From the NCBI GenBank assembly GCA_021812185.1, contig JAKAON010000001.1:1-45928 (forward strand): a stretch of DNA of 45,928 nt, given 5' to 3'. The DNA comes from Microcaldota archaeon. Its GTDB lineage: Archaea; Micrarchaeota; Micrarchaeia; Micrarchaeales; CABMGC01. The stretch's first letter is position 1, and each line of letters opens with the position of its first letter. The translations under genes and the position numbers were made by a program. This document shows positions 24,122 through 32,078 of the stretch, one piece after another. The notes beneath the pieces were generated by a model that was given only the letters and a program-made list of their open reading frames with translations, made no database searches and was not told the DNA's origin.

Positions 24122-24361
24122 TTGAGAGGAAAAGAAACTACTGTATACTGCGACAACTGCGGAAGATCGATACCTAGGAACAAGGCCGTTGCCTATGAGA
24201 AAGGAATAAGCATAAGCACAGACTTGCACACGGAAAATGATATCAGATTCTTTGAGAGAAAAAAAGTTTATTACTGCATAAGTTGCGGAAAGCACAAGGG
24301 CATATTCGAGAAGAAGAAGGAACAGGCCCAGAGAGCAAGCCAGAGGGAAAACAGATATTGA
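24122..24361 (+). CDS. rps26e: Small ribosomal subunit protein eS26
   Basis: About 79 aa. Zinc ribbon CDNCGRSIPRNKAV ... YYCISCGKHKGI is the eS26 pattern, located in the ribosome at the mRNA exit channel near the anti-Shine-Dalgarno sequence. TTG 24122 has GGTG 5 nt ahead and is preferred; TTG 24110 would add four residues. The downstream membrane-protein gene starts 13 bp later, so they are probably co-transcribed. The tail is Lys/Gln/Arg-rich. Confidence 0.85.
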   Translation: MRGKETTVYCDNCGRSIPRNKAVAYEKGISISTDLHTENDIRFFERKKVYYCISCGKHKGIFEKKKEQAQRASQRENRY

Positions 24362-24373
24362 TGGTGCAGATAA

Positions 24374-25396
24374 TTGACTGAAGCTAGCGACCTTCTTTTG
24401 TTCAAACTTCGTGGCAAGGGCAAAGAGGATAATCAAAAGCCCAGCGAGAGCAAGGCGGCAGAAGAAGAGAAAGTTGTCCAGAATGCCAAGCCAGTTCCAA
24501 GCATCATTTCTTCAAATTCTCAGCAAACTGAGAGCCAGCAGGTTGTTCAGCAGCTGAATTCAGCAGATGAAGGCATCCAAAATGAGCATAAGAAAGTAGG
24601 GTTTTTATCGAACTTGCTTGGATCAGATTTGGAAAACGAAAGAATAGAACCCATAAGAAAGCCAAGCATAGATAGCGGCAAGGTAAGCGCATATGATGGG
24701 GGGAAGCAACAAGAAGTGCAGCAAAAACGCGCTGAGATTGGAAAGAAGCTTACTAAAGAGGAAAGCATAGAGCTTGCGAAGAGCCTTACTTGCCTTGCCC
24801 ACCCTTGGAGAGGTGCATATGCAGTGTGCAATTACTGCAAGATGGGATACTGCTTTGCGGATATAGTTGAACTTGATGACGGTTATTATTGCCTTGCAGA
24901 TTCTGGAAAAGTTGCAATACGTGAGCCGTTCCAAAGCAATTTCCACATAAATGCCGTTTTGCAAATAGCCGTGGCCCTCTTCTTCATGATATCGGTATTG
25001 CTCTTTATTTATACATACAAGCAGGCGTCCTTCATAGCATCTAACATAGGATTGGGGACATTGCTCAAGCTACCTCAATTGCCTTACGTTTATGCCATAT
25101 CGATACTTAACATGATTCTCGCCGTACTTGCGTTCATAGGTGCGATTATAATATTGGTATTCACAGCAAGAAGCATCGAGACAGGAGAGGTAATAGGTGG
25201 AGCACTCATACTTATAATGAGCTATGAATACATGATTAGCGGCACTACATACCTTTTAGGGATAGTAATATGCTCAGTAGCTGCATTGGTGTGCGTTATC
25301 GTTAGCAGGATTATGGAGAACACGGAGGTCTTTGTCAGGGAGACAAATACTGAATCAACAAAGATAAACTGGCCAAGACTCGAAACATTTGGATGA
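24374..25396 (+). CDS. Zinc-binding (B-box-like) multi-span membrane protein
   Basis: 340 aa. Residues 1-130 are Gln/Glu/Ser/Lys-rich and disordered-looking. About 138-175 holds C..HPWR.AYAVC..C...YC......DGYYC, a Cys/His array of B-box-like zinc ribbons. About 190-310 has four hydrophobic spans, and a short cytosolic tail follows. TTG start with GGTG upstream. No enzyme motif. Co-transcription with eS26 could mean a ribosome- or membrane-associated role, but this is not established. Confidence 0.7.
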   Translation: MTEASDLLLFKLRGKGKEDNQKPSESKAAEEEKVVQNAKPVPSIISSNSQQTESQQVVQQLNSADEGIQNEHKKVGFLSNLLGSDLENERIEPIRKPSIDSGKVSAYDGGKQQEVQQKRAEIGKKLTKEESIELAKSLTCLAHPWRGAYAVCNYCKMGYCFADIVELDDGYYCLADSGKVAIREPFQSNFHINAVLQIAVALFFMISVLLFIYTYKQASFIASNIGLGTLLKLPQLPYVYAISILNMILAVLAFIGAIIILVFTARSIETGEVIGGALILIMSYEYMISGTTYLLGIVICSVAALVCVIVSRIMENTEVFVRETNTESTKINWPRLETFG

Positions 25397-25415
25397 GACA
25401 TTAAAATTTGCAGCG

Positions 25416-26732
25416 CTATTTGTTTTTAATGTGTACTCCAGAATGAGCTGTTTTTTCCCAGAAGATGTTTGTACCTAAATATTCGTGCTTGATTGCGCGC
25501 ATATCTGCAATCCACTGCATTACCCAATAAATCGGTGTAGTTGCGCCTACAAACAACGCATTCAAAAGCCTATGTCGCCTGGTCTTATGCACTGCTTTGA
25601 AATATCCATATCCTTGCATTACACAATAGAACACAAACATAGACATGTTAAATCCGAATATGTAATAAATCCATGATGGTAAAGCGATGCCGCTGAAGAA
25701 GATTAAGACGGAATAAACTACTCCTGTAATGTTTATGGGACCCATATGGGGAACAAGAGACATCATCATGGAATGGATTTTATTTAGAAAGTTTTTTGGT
25801 GGATGGATTAAGATTTTCTTAAAAGTCTGTATCTTTCCCCTCTGCCATCTCGTCCTTTGGCGTAACCAACCCATAAACGTTGCCGGAGACTCTTCCAATG
25901 TAACGGAGTCCATCATTGAAAAATTGTATTTGTCATGGAATATGCTCTTGCTCTCTCGCTTTCCAAGCATATCGAAAGCGATTCCTACTTTTTTATGCTC
26001 ATTATACAGACGCATGCCAAGATCGAAATCTTCAGTTACGTTGTAAGGATCCCATCCTTTCAGCTCTCTTAGAATATCTTTTTTGAAGAAATTGGTGGTC
26101 CCACCTAGCGGAACAGGAAAATTTGAGTATGTAAGTGCAGGCATGTATGTCCTATACCAGTAACAGTATTCCGCACGGAGGTGCATGTTAGTAAATCCAT
26201 CACGATCATTCGTCATATCCAAGACTCCCTGCACAGCGTCGCATCCGGAGTTCATTAGCGAGACTACTTTCTTGAACAGTTTCCTATCAATTATATCCTC
26301 CGCATCTATGACTCCGATTATGCTTCCTGTCACGTGCTTTAGGCCGAAGTTCAACGCACGTGGCTTGCCGCGCGGCAAATCTTCCTCTTCGACGCGCAGA
26401 TGTTTTATGCCATAGGTACCGGTTAAACTCTTGACTACATTGATTGTACCAATATCATCTTTTTCAGTTAACACTAGCACATCGATTAGATTAGTCGGAT
26501 AATCGGATTGAAATATCCTCTTTATGCTAAAAGGCAGCACATTTTCCTCATGATAAGCAGGTAGTAATATTGATATCTTTGGTAGATTGCGCGGCAGATT
26601 ATATGCATCTGCTCTCTTTATATGTTGATTTTTTTTCATGTAATAGTTCAATAGAGGGTATAGATTATACAAGTTAATTGATAGCCAAACCGCAGTGTAT
26701 GCTAAAAGTATTGCAAGTAGCACATTGAACAT
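25416..26732 (-). CDS. Family 2 glycosyltransferase (processive, membrane-anchored)
   Basis: 438 aa. One N-terminal helix (1-30), GT2 catalytic domain from about 50 with ISILLPAYHEE, DXD-type DAED (143-146), TEDFDLG (233-239, catalytic base region) and QRTRWQRGK (292-300, the QxxRW motif of cellulose/hyaluronan-synthase-like enzymes), then C-terminal helices. It probably makes or extends a surface polysaccharide from a nucleotide sugar. Convergent with the preceding membrane protein. ATG 26732 follows a TATA element at about 26752-26763. Confidence 0.88.
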   Translation of the reverse strand: MFNVLLAILLAYTAVWLSINLYNLYPLLNYYMKKNQHIKRADAYNLPRNLPKISILLPAYHEENVLPFSIKRIFQSDYPTNLIDVLVLTEKDDIGTINVVKSLTGTYGIKHLRVEEEDLPRGKPRALNFGLKHVTGSIIGVIDAEDIIDRKLFKKVVSLMNSGCDAVQGVLDMTNDRDGFTNMHLRAEYCYWYRTYMPALTYSNFPVPLGGTTNFFKKDILRELKGWDPYNVTEDFDLGMRLYNEHKKVGIAFDMLGKRESKSIFHDKYNFSMMDSVTLEESPATFMGWLRQRTRWQRGKIQTFKKILIHPPKNFLNKIHSMMMSLVPHMGPINITGVVYSVLIFFSGIALPSWIYYIFGFNMSMFVFYCVMQGYGYFKAVHKTRRHRLLNALFVGATTPIYWVMQWIADMRAIKHEYLGTNIFWEKTAHSGVHIKNK

Positions 26733-26751
26733 GATATAACTAAGTAAGATA

Positions 26752-26763
26752 CAATTATATTGG
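26752..26763 (-). promoter_or_regulatory. TATA box of the GT2 gene
   Basis: CCAATATAATTG on the minus strand lies 20-30 nt ahead of ATG 26732, suggesting a leaderless message. Confidence 0.5.
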
Positions 26764-26821
26764 ACGTGCAGCTAAGATAAGACGTGCAACGGATCCGTGA
26801 AAGCACAGATAATAGATAGGA

Positions 26822-28765
26822 TTACTTAAATCTCATCGTATCCAGATCCATAGGAGCTCTTGATTCAACCCTCATCCTGTTCCCAAGGGCCCTTGCTAGC
26901 TCTTCGCATTTCGTTTCCTCTCCGTGCATAGTGAATATCTTTTTTGGAGACGGTCTTAGGTTCTCGACAAAACTAACGAGTTGCCTTCTATCGCTGTGTC
27001 CTGAGAACCCATCTATAGTCTCTACCTGAAGCTTAGGCGCTATCGACACCAATTTGCCTTCCTTGTCGGGAAGCACTATCTCTGAAGCGCCATGCTGCAC
27101 TCTTCTCCCCATGGAAGACGCGCTGTTGTACCCTACGAATATTATCTTGTTCCTTGCATCAGGTGCAAGCTCTTTGAAATATTCCACGCTCGCTCCGCCG
27201 TTAAGCATACCTCCGCTTGCAAGAATGACTGCAGGGCCTCTTGAAAGGATTTCGCTCCTCTCCCCTTTTGCAATTTCGAATATTTCGCTCTCGAAAGGTG
27301 ATCTGTTGTTGAGTATCCTCCTCTCCAAATTCATCTTGAGGTATTCAGGATATGCGGTATGTATTGCGCTTGCCTCCAGTATCATCCCATCAAGATATAT
27401 TGGGACATCTAATTTGAAATCCGAATTTCCAGTTAGGTAGCTCTCCATTACAAGCATTAGTTCCTGGCTCCTCCCCACGGCAAAAAGAGGTATCAGCACT
27501 TTGCCGCCGCCCTGTATCGTCCGCTTGATCGAGTTCATGATGTTTATTTCTGCATCCTGCCTCCTTGCAGTTATGTCATTATTACCTCCGTATGTGCTTT
27601 CTATGAACAAAGAATCTATCCTAGGGTACTTGGTATCAGCCATGTCAAGCAACTTGGTGAACCCGTACTTCATATCTCCAGTGTGGACTATGTTGTAAGT
27701 TCCCTCGCCTATGTGAAGGTGCAGTGTTGAGCTGCCAAGTATGTGTCCTGCATTGTGGAACGTAAGCTTTATCTCATCAGTCACGTTGGTGACTTCGCCA
27801 TAGTCCCTTGTTATCATGTGGACCAGCATCTTTCGTACGTCCTTCTCGTCGTACAGCGGCGTACCTCCGCTCCTTTGCACCAACTTGATATAGTCAAAGA
27901 GCAGCAATGCAGCAAGATCTCTGGTTGGCGGTGTGCAGTACACAGGGCCTTCGTAGCCGAACTTGAATAAATATGGAACAAATCCGATGTGGTCCATGTG
28001 TGCGTGCGTAAGTATTATTGCGTCTATATCGTTTATGGTAACGTTGGCGCTGTCCAAATATGGAAATGCCTTGTTCTCGTCAGTATCATTCTTGTTTGCG
28101 TCGCCCCCTCTAACGCTAGGCTCAGGGCTCACGCCGCAATCTATTATTATCTTCGAGTGGTTTGTCTCAAGAAGCATGCTGCTTCTCCCGACTTCCTTGA
28201 ACCCTCCAAGTGCAGTCGCCCTTATCCACTCGCTCTTCATTATAGGAGTGTTTATCTTCTTTCCTACTGCCGTAAGGAATTTTTTGCGGAAAGCGCTCTC
28301 CTTAACTATCATCTGCCTTACGCCCTTGATGACATCGCTGTTCATTGTGGGAGTTCTTAGCACTTTTGGAACCCAATTCGTTTCTATGACTATTGATTTC
28401 AGAGTTGCGCCGTTCTTCCCTATGACAAGTCCAGGCTTGAGTGCTTCTATGTAAACTTCTCCAAACTCCGAGATGAAATTCACATTGCTTACAACTGCCT
28501 CAGCAGGCACTATAGTTTTTATTATATCAAGCGCTTTATCAGGGGCCATGAGCTTTGACGTGTCGCTCCTTACTATCAGTTTCTTCTTGACTGTTGCGGA
28601 TATGTTCCTTATTACGCTCTCATCAGTGTATAGCAGGGATATGTTGCCTACGTAAATAGCTATGTCGGGCCCTTCATACGCAGCTTTTATGAACCCGACT
28701 TGAGGCGGGATCATTTTTCCGATATTCTCTAGAAGATCAACATCTTCTTGTTTTTGTTCTGTCAA
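26822..28765 (-). CDS. fttA: aCPSF1 ribonuclease / transcription termination factor
   Basis: Archaeal KH-metallo-beta-lactamase-beta-CASP nuclease (aCPSF1/FttA), which cleaves nascent RNA and terminates transcription. N-terminal KH-type region with GLVIGKNGA (112-120), MBL motif HAHMDHIG (254-261), HNAGHILGS (337-345), HTGDMKYG (361-368), then beta-CASP with STYGG (390-394), PLFAVGRSQE and SGHSDRR near the C-terminus. 647 aa, full length. TTG start at 28765 with TGTGAT 3 nt upstream. Confidence 0.95.
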   Translation of the reverse strand: MTEQKQEDVDLLENIGKMIPPQVGFIKAAYEGPDIAIYVGNISLLYTDESVIRNISATVKKKLIVRSDTSKLMAPDKALDIIKTIVPAEAVVSNVNFISEFGEVYIEALKPGLVIGKNGATLKSIVIETNWVPKVLRTPTMNSDVIKGVRQMIVKESAFRKKFLTAVGKKINTPIMKSEWIRATALGGFKEVGRSSMLLETNHSKIIIDCGVSPEPSVRGGDANKNDTDENKAFPYLDSANVTINDIDAIILTHAHMDHIGFVPYLFKFGYEGPVYCTPPTRDLAALLLFDYIKLVQRSGGTPLYDEKDVRKMLVHMITRDYGEVTNVTDEIKLTFHNAGHILGSSTLHLHIGEGTYNIVHTGDMKYGFTKLLDMADTKYPRIDSLFIESTYGGNNDITARRQDAEINIMNSIKRTIQGGGKVLIPLFAVGRSQELMLVMESYLTGNSDFKLDVPIYLDGMILEASAIHTAYPEYLKMNLERRILNNRSPFESEIFEIAKGERSEILSRGPAVILASGGMLNGGASVEYFKELAPDARNKIIFVGYNSASSMGRRVQHGASEIVLPDKEGKLVSIAPKLQVETIDGFSGHSDRRQLVSFVENLRPSPKKIFTMHGEETKCEELARALGNRMRVESRAPMDLDTMRFK

Positions 28766-28868
28766 TTTATCACATTAGGAATCGTTATTTTAATTTATTT
28801 TGAAGCTAGTGCTATTGTATGTTACTCGACAAATTTTTAGTGCAAAATTTCTCTGGATTTCTATTAGG

Positions 28869-29501
28869 TTATTTGATCAGCTTTTCGACTTCCGGGCCGT
28901 AGTACTCCTTGTATGAGCCTTTTGTCAGTACGGCTATTCTTATGTTGTTTCCTGTTGCCGAATCCCTCTTCATTGCTACTTTGAGCGCCTTTATGACATC
29001 TTTTACCGCCTCCTGCGTTGTTTTCTCTTTCTTGTACACGTCCTCCAAATAACCCAGTGCGGTGAGGGATCCGCTGCCTGTTGACGTGAATGATTCTTTC
29101 GTATATCCCCCTGCCATGTCTAGATTGTATATCTCAGGCACATCCCCATTCATTCCGGCTATTATCAATTGAACATAGTACGGAGCGAACTTGGTCTCTT
29201 GGAGTATTAATGATATCAGAGATGTTGCAGAAGTAGGAGATAGAGGCTTGTTCTCGTTCATCTTGTATAGTTCATTTTGGACTTTTAGTATCTTTACCAG
29301 GTACTCGGCATCTCCAACAGATCCAGCTATAGTCATTGCAATGTTCTTGTCTATCTTATTTACCTTCACTGCTTCAGTGCTTGCTATGAATGTGTCCATA
29401 GTTGCCCTAGAATCTGCACCAACCACAACACCATCCGCGCATGCCACGGCTACAGTAGTTGTACCCTTCTTAATGCTGTCTTCAATATTTTTATAATCCA
29501 T
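28869..29501 (-). CDS. psmB: 20S proteasome beta subunit
   Basis: Catalytic threonine protease subunit. A 13-residue propeptide ends in Gly, giving mature N-terminus TTTVAVACADGVV with Thr14 as nucleophile; GADSRAT and the Lys in KVNKIDKN follow, and GSGSLTALGYLE contains the conserved SGS-type loop. 210 aa, normal. Proteasome alpha is not in this window. It sits between aCPSF1 and a TRAM gene on the same strand. Confidence 0.95.
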   Translation of the reverse strand: MDYKNIEDSIKKGTTTVAVACADGVVVGADSRATMDTFIASTEAVKVNKIDKNIAMTIAGSVGDAEYLVKILKVQNELYKMNENKPLSPTSATSLISLILQETKFAPYYVQLIIAGMNGDVPEIYNLDMAGGYTKESFTSTGSGSLTALGYLEDVYKKEKTTQEAVKDVIKALKVAMKRDSATGNNIRIAVLTKGSYKEYYGPEVEKLIK

Positions 29502-29577
29502 AGTTTCGCCTATTTTAGGTTAAACAAAAAAGCGACTGGTCTAGCCACTTACCCAATTAAGAGTTCCCTACAGTTAA

Positions 29578-29820
29578 TTAGGATTCTATTAATAATCCAC
29601 CATTACCTATAAAATACTTGCTGCTTTCTGCAGGCTCGGCATATGCAAAGGCATCATGCACCTTCGTTATCTTTACCTTATATTTTTTTCCAAGTCGGGT
29701 CTTGAAGTTTTTTATCAGTATTATCTGATCGTTTACTTTTCCGATCCCATCCCCCTGCGGACTTTTCGCGTCCACCTTTACCTCGTACAACTCTCCCTCT
29801 AGCAACTTCTCATTCTCCAT
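29578..29820 (-). CDS. TRAM-domain RNA-binding protein
   Basis: 80 aa, essentially one TRAM domain: GELYEVKVDAKSPQGDGIGKVNDQIILIKNF...GKKYKVKITKVHDAFAYAE. Archaeal stand-alone TRAM proteins act as small RNA-binding or RNA-chaperone proteins. It adds a short C-terminal tail. A perfect inverted repeat lies 30-50 nt ahead of the start. Confidence 0.88.
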   Translation of the reverse strand: MENEKLLEGELYEVKVDAKSPQGDGIGKVNDQIILIKNFKTRLGKKYKVKITKVHDAFAYAEPAESSKYFIGNGGLLIES

Positions 29821-29849
29821 TTTCCCATCTTTTAATCCGATTTTGTTTG

Positions 29850-29869
29850 TTGGAAAATTATTTTTCCAA
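29850..29869. repeat. Inverted repeat upstream of the TRAM gene
   Basis: TTGGAAAA and TTTTCCAA form a perfect 8-bp inverted repeat with a 4-base loop. It is positioned where a promoter of the minus-strand TRAM gene would lie, so it may be an operator; it could also form an RNA hairpin. Confidence 0.5.
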
Positions 29870-30119
29870 TTTCCAAAACAGGATAAACTTTCGCCTCTGA
29901 TGTGCTTTTGGATGGTATAACGTATTTAAGCATTTTGTGCAAGTTACGAGTGAAACTTTGCAACATATTCTCAATAAACAGTTATGCATCGTTCACTATA
30001 TGCAGTAAAAGAGTAGGAAAGTTTTTCCGTTATTAATGAGCTAGATAAGACTTACCAGACGTATATCCATAAACAATTCATTCGTGATTTGCAGGGCTTT
30101 CGCCCAAGCAAACCTAGGC

Positions 30120-30156
30120 AAAAAGAATAAGAGGACATCAGATATTTATTCTGATG
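30120..30156 (-). terminator. Hairpin plus T-rich tract downstream of the 30173 gene
   Basis: On the minus strand CATCAGA and TCTGATG form a 7-bp stem with a 7-base loop (30136-30156), followed by a T-rich stretch (TCCTCTTATTCTTTTTG). It lies just after the stop at 30173. Archaeal termination depends mainly on the T-rich part. Confidence 0.45.
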
Positions 30157-30172
30157 CCGAATTTGAATTCAT

Positions 30173-30787
30173 TCAACTCCTTAGAAGCTCTGCGACCTTT
30201 TGTCTTTTTTCTATCTCTTTTGTCAATGTCGTTGCTTCTTGTCTGAGTTGTTTCGCTTCTGTTTCGAGTTTTTCTGCACGTTCAATCTTTTCCCTTTGTG
30301 CACCTTTCAACTCGCCCAATTCTGACTCGACAACATCAAGTGCTTTGCTTGAGCTTGGGGCTTGGGCTTTGACGCCAACCACCACCGAAGCGACATCGTT
30401 AGGCCCGTCGTTCGCGCCGAGGACGAAACGCCCGATGCTGTAGTAGTCGTCGACGACGAGGAACAACGGCTGATTTCCTGGATAAACACTAACCCTCTGG
30501 TCGTATTTCTCGTTTCCCTTCAGGGGTTGTAATTCCCCTTTATCGTTGAATGTATAAACTCCGTCTTCAGTAATTCCATTTCCGGCAAGATAGAACCACT
30601 CCCTTTCCAGTTCCTTTATCAGTTTCGGAGCTCGTGAAAGCGCCTCTTGATATGTGAGAGGCCTTAGTCCATTTGCTGCAAGGATGCTCATCGAATCTTG
30701 ATGATTAGCTTCTGTCTTTGCTATGTGCAAACCTGCCTTTGTCTCCCTGAATACTACCTGAGTTACTTCTTTTTGTGCTTGTACCAT
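30173..30787 (-). CDS. Unknown coiled-coil protein of accessory-looking island
   Basis: About 204 aa. The N-terminal two-thirds is an alpha/beta domain (SILAANGLRPLTYQEAL..., EREWFYLAGNG..., GNQPLFLVVDDYY, GRFVLGAND); the last 60 residues are a Glu/Lys/Arg-rich coiled coil (LGELKGAQREKIERAEKLE...). No family recognised. ATG 30787 is chosen because the same GTGATTAAAATG context is conserved at the neighbour's start; GTG 30796 and an ATG at 30838 are alternatives. Bases of about 30340-30490 use distinctly GC-rich codons (many GTC, GAC, GGC, GCG), unlike the surrounding gene. The upstream 150 bp are duplicated ahead of the next gene. Confidence 0.65.
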   Translation of the reverse strand: MVQAQKEVTQVVFRETKAGLHIAKTEANHQDSMSILAANGLRPLTYQEALSRAPKLIKELEREWFYLAGNGITEDGVYTFNDKGELQPLKGNEKYDQRVSVYPGNQPLFLVVDDYYSIGRFVLGANDGPNDVASVVVGVKAQAPSSSKALDVVESELGELKGAQREKIERAEKLETEAKQLRQEATTLTKEIEKRQKVAELLRS

Positions 30788-30934
30788 TTTAATCACACTA
30801 TTTTCTTCTTTTTCCCCATCCATATTAGTTTGTACCAATCCGTCTCACAAAAGTGTACGAATTTGTATGAAATTATGCAAAAATTCAATATTCGTATATT
30901 ATGGTTACCAGCAATGAAATTTGAATTAACTTAG
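30785..30934 (-). repeat. Duplicated leader, copy A
   Basis: This stretch and 31483-31655 share, in the same order and orientation, ATTTTAATCA, CCATATTAGTTTGT-like, CACAAAAGT, GAATTTGT.TGAAA, GTATATTAT, and GCAATGAAA, ending in CTTAG. The blocks are interrupted by diverged positions and small indels. It contains the start region and promoter/leader of the 30173 gene. Confidence 0.65.
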
Positions 30935-30960
30935 TTGCATTTTATAGTTCTTCCATTACA

Positions 30961-31485
30961 TCAAAATGATTTTTGGCCTGATGCAAATCTTGCAATAATC
31001 TTCAAAACATCCGCTATTTTTTGCTTCAATGGTTTTCTAACTACTGATGTAAGCTCTGTAGATTTTTCGAACTGAGTTTTGACATCAACCACCGCCACCT
31101 TGGCAGCTATATAAAAATCGCCCCCACCAATCCCAAACCTTCCGGAATCGCAGACCAGCCCTACAGGAAACCCTTTATTAATAGAATCTATTGCACGCTG
31201 TGAAAAATACACTTCTTTCTCTTCTTCTCCAAGAGTAAGCTTGTTCCATGAATTTCCTTTTATTTCCTCTCCATTATTTTGACGCGTGCCTTTAGGAACA
31301 TTGATCCAGACATAATATCGCCCGTGGATTTCTTCTTCAATTTCAGTGTGTGCTTTCGCACCAAAATTATCAAACGCGTCAAATATCGTAGCAATATATT
31401 TTACTTTTTGTGCACCGGACAATTTGACCGCACTATCCGTCAGCATCAGCGCAGTGCCTGTTTGTTGCATAGTTCTATTTGACAT
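30961..31485 (-). CDS. Unknown protein of accessory-looking island
   Basis: About 174 aa. No family recognised. Contains GRYYVWINVPKG, EVYFSQRAIDSINKG, and GLVCDSGRFGIGGGDFYIAAKVAVVDVKTQ. The last part resembles in pattern the neighbour's LVVDDYYSIGRFVLGAND...VVVGVKAQ, so the two may be distant paralogues. ATG 31485 is preferred (31494 in-frame upstream is the other option). The gene lies 120 bp upstream of the 30173 gene and has its own copy of the shared leader. Confidence 0.65.
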   Translation of the reverse strand: MSNRTMQQTGTALMLTDSAVKLSGAQKVKYIATIFDAFDNFGAKAHTEIEEEIHGRYYVWINVPKGTRQNNGEEIKGNSWNKLTLGEEEKEVYFSQRAIDSINKGFPVGLVCDSGRFGIGGGDFYIAAKVAVVDVKTQFEKSTELTSVVRKPLKQKIADVLKIIARFASGQKSF

Positions 31486-31655
31486 TTTAATCATACTATT
31501 TCGTTATACTTCATTGTTTTCCCTATTCATATTGGTTTGTGCCAAGTTGCATCACAAAAGTATTAGAATTTGTGTGAAACCAGGAAAAAATTGACATTCG
31601 CACGATGTTTGTATATTATCAAAGTTGGCAGCAATGAAAAATCAACTTTACTTAG
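31483..31655 (-). repeat. Duplicated leader, copy B
   Basis: Counterpart of 30785-30934, upstream of the 30961 gene. The conserved blocks extend well beyond a TATA box, up to about 170 nt from the start, so the duplication may preserve a regulatory leader or operator. Confidence 0.65.
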
Positions 31656-32078
31656 GCAATCTTTTGGCCCTTTTGCCTTAGACGACAGATTTTGCAGTTG
31701 TCATTGTAAATGTTTAAACCATATATCCCCATTGCATTTCGTTTAAACATCCTTTTCTCTCTTCAAAAAGTAGAAACATTTCACCTACTTGCCATTTCAT
31801 TTAAACAAATTAGGAGTTGTTTCAATTTCATTTAAACATCTTGTCGACGTAGGCATTTGTGGATGTTTAATCGAATTTTTGAAAGCATTTCGTTGTTTTT
31901 ACTGCACTGTCATACGAATGCGAAGATAAACTGCGATTAGTGCACTGACTATTTGCTGCTTGATTTTATGCCAAAGAGCATGCAGGAAGCAACACAACTA
32001 TTTTGCTAAAAGAATTGAAGAAATAAAATACTCTCTCCTTTATGCTAATATTATAGGAGTATTCACTCAGGGCACCGA
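31495..32078. other. Intergenic region, 580 bp, with leader copy B and TTTAAAC repeats
   Basis: Holds the leader copy B (to 31655), the repeat cluster at 31707-31880, and about 200 bp of AT-rich sequence (31881-32078) in which I see no gene. The downstream neighbour is the end of the 32079 membrane-protein gene. Confidence 0.6.
31707..31880. repeat. Cluster of TTTAAAC-centred direct and inverted repeats
   Basis: Three imperfect direct copies of ATTTC(A/G)TTTAAACA occur at 31734-31752, 31791-31810 and 31821-31840. Inverted relatives are at 31707-31722 (AAATGTTTAAACC) and 31861-31879 (GGATGTTTAATCGAAT, close to the reverse complement of the first copy). A half copy GCATTTCGTTG follows at about 31885. 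Spacing is irregular (57, 30 and about 40 bp). Candidates are regulator sites or replication iterons. Confidence 0.55.

Larger units (their letters stand above)
29821..30172. other. Intergenic region, 350 bp
   Basis: AT-rich DNA between the TRAM gene and the 30173 gene. It holds the inverted repeat at 29850-29869, a small GGGC-TTTC-GCCC hairpin near 30095-30106, and the hairpin at 30136-30156. I see no credible coding sequence. Confidence 0.5.

Noticed and set aside
31707-31890. CRISPR array
   Set aside because: Repeats are short, imperfect, in both orientations and irregularly spaced, and no cas gene is in the window.
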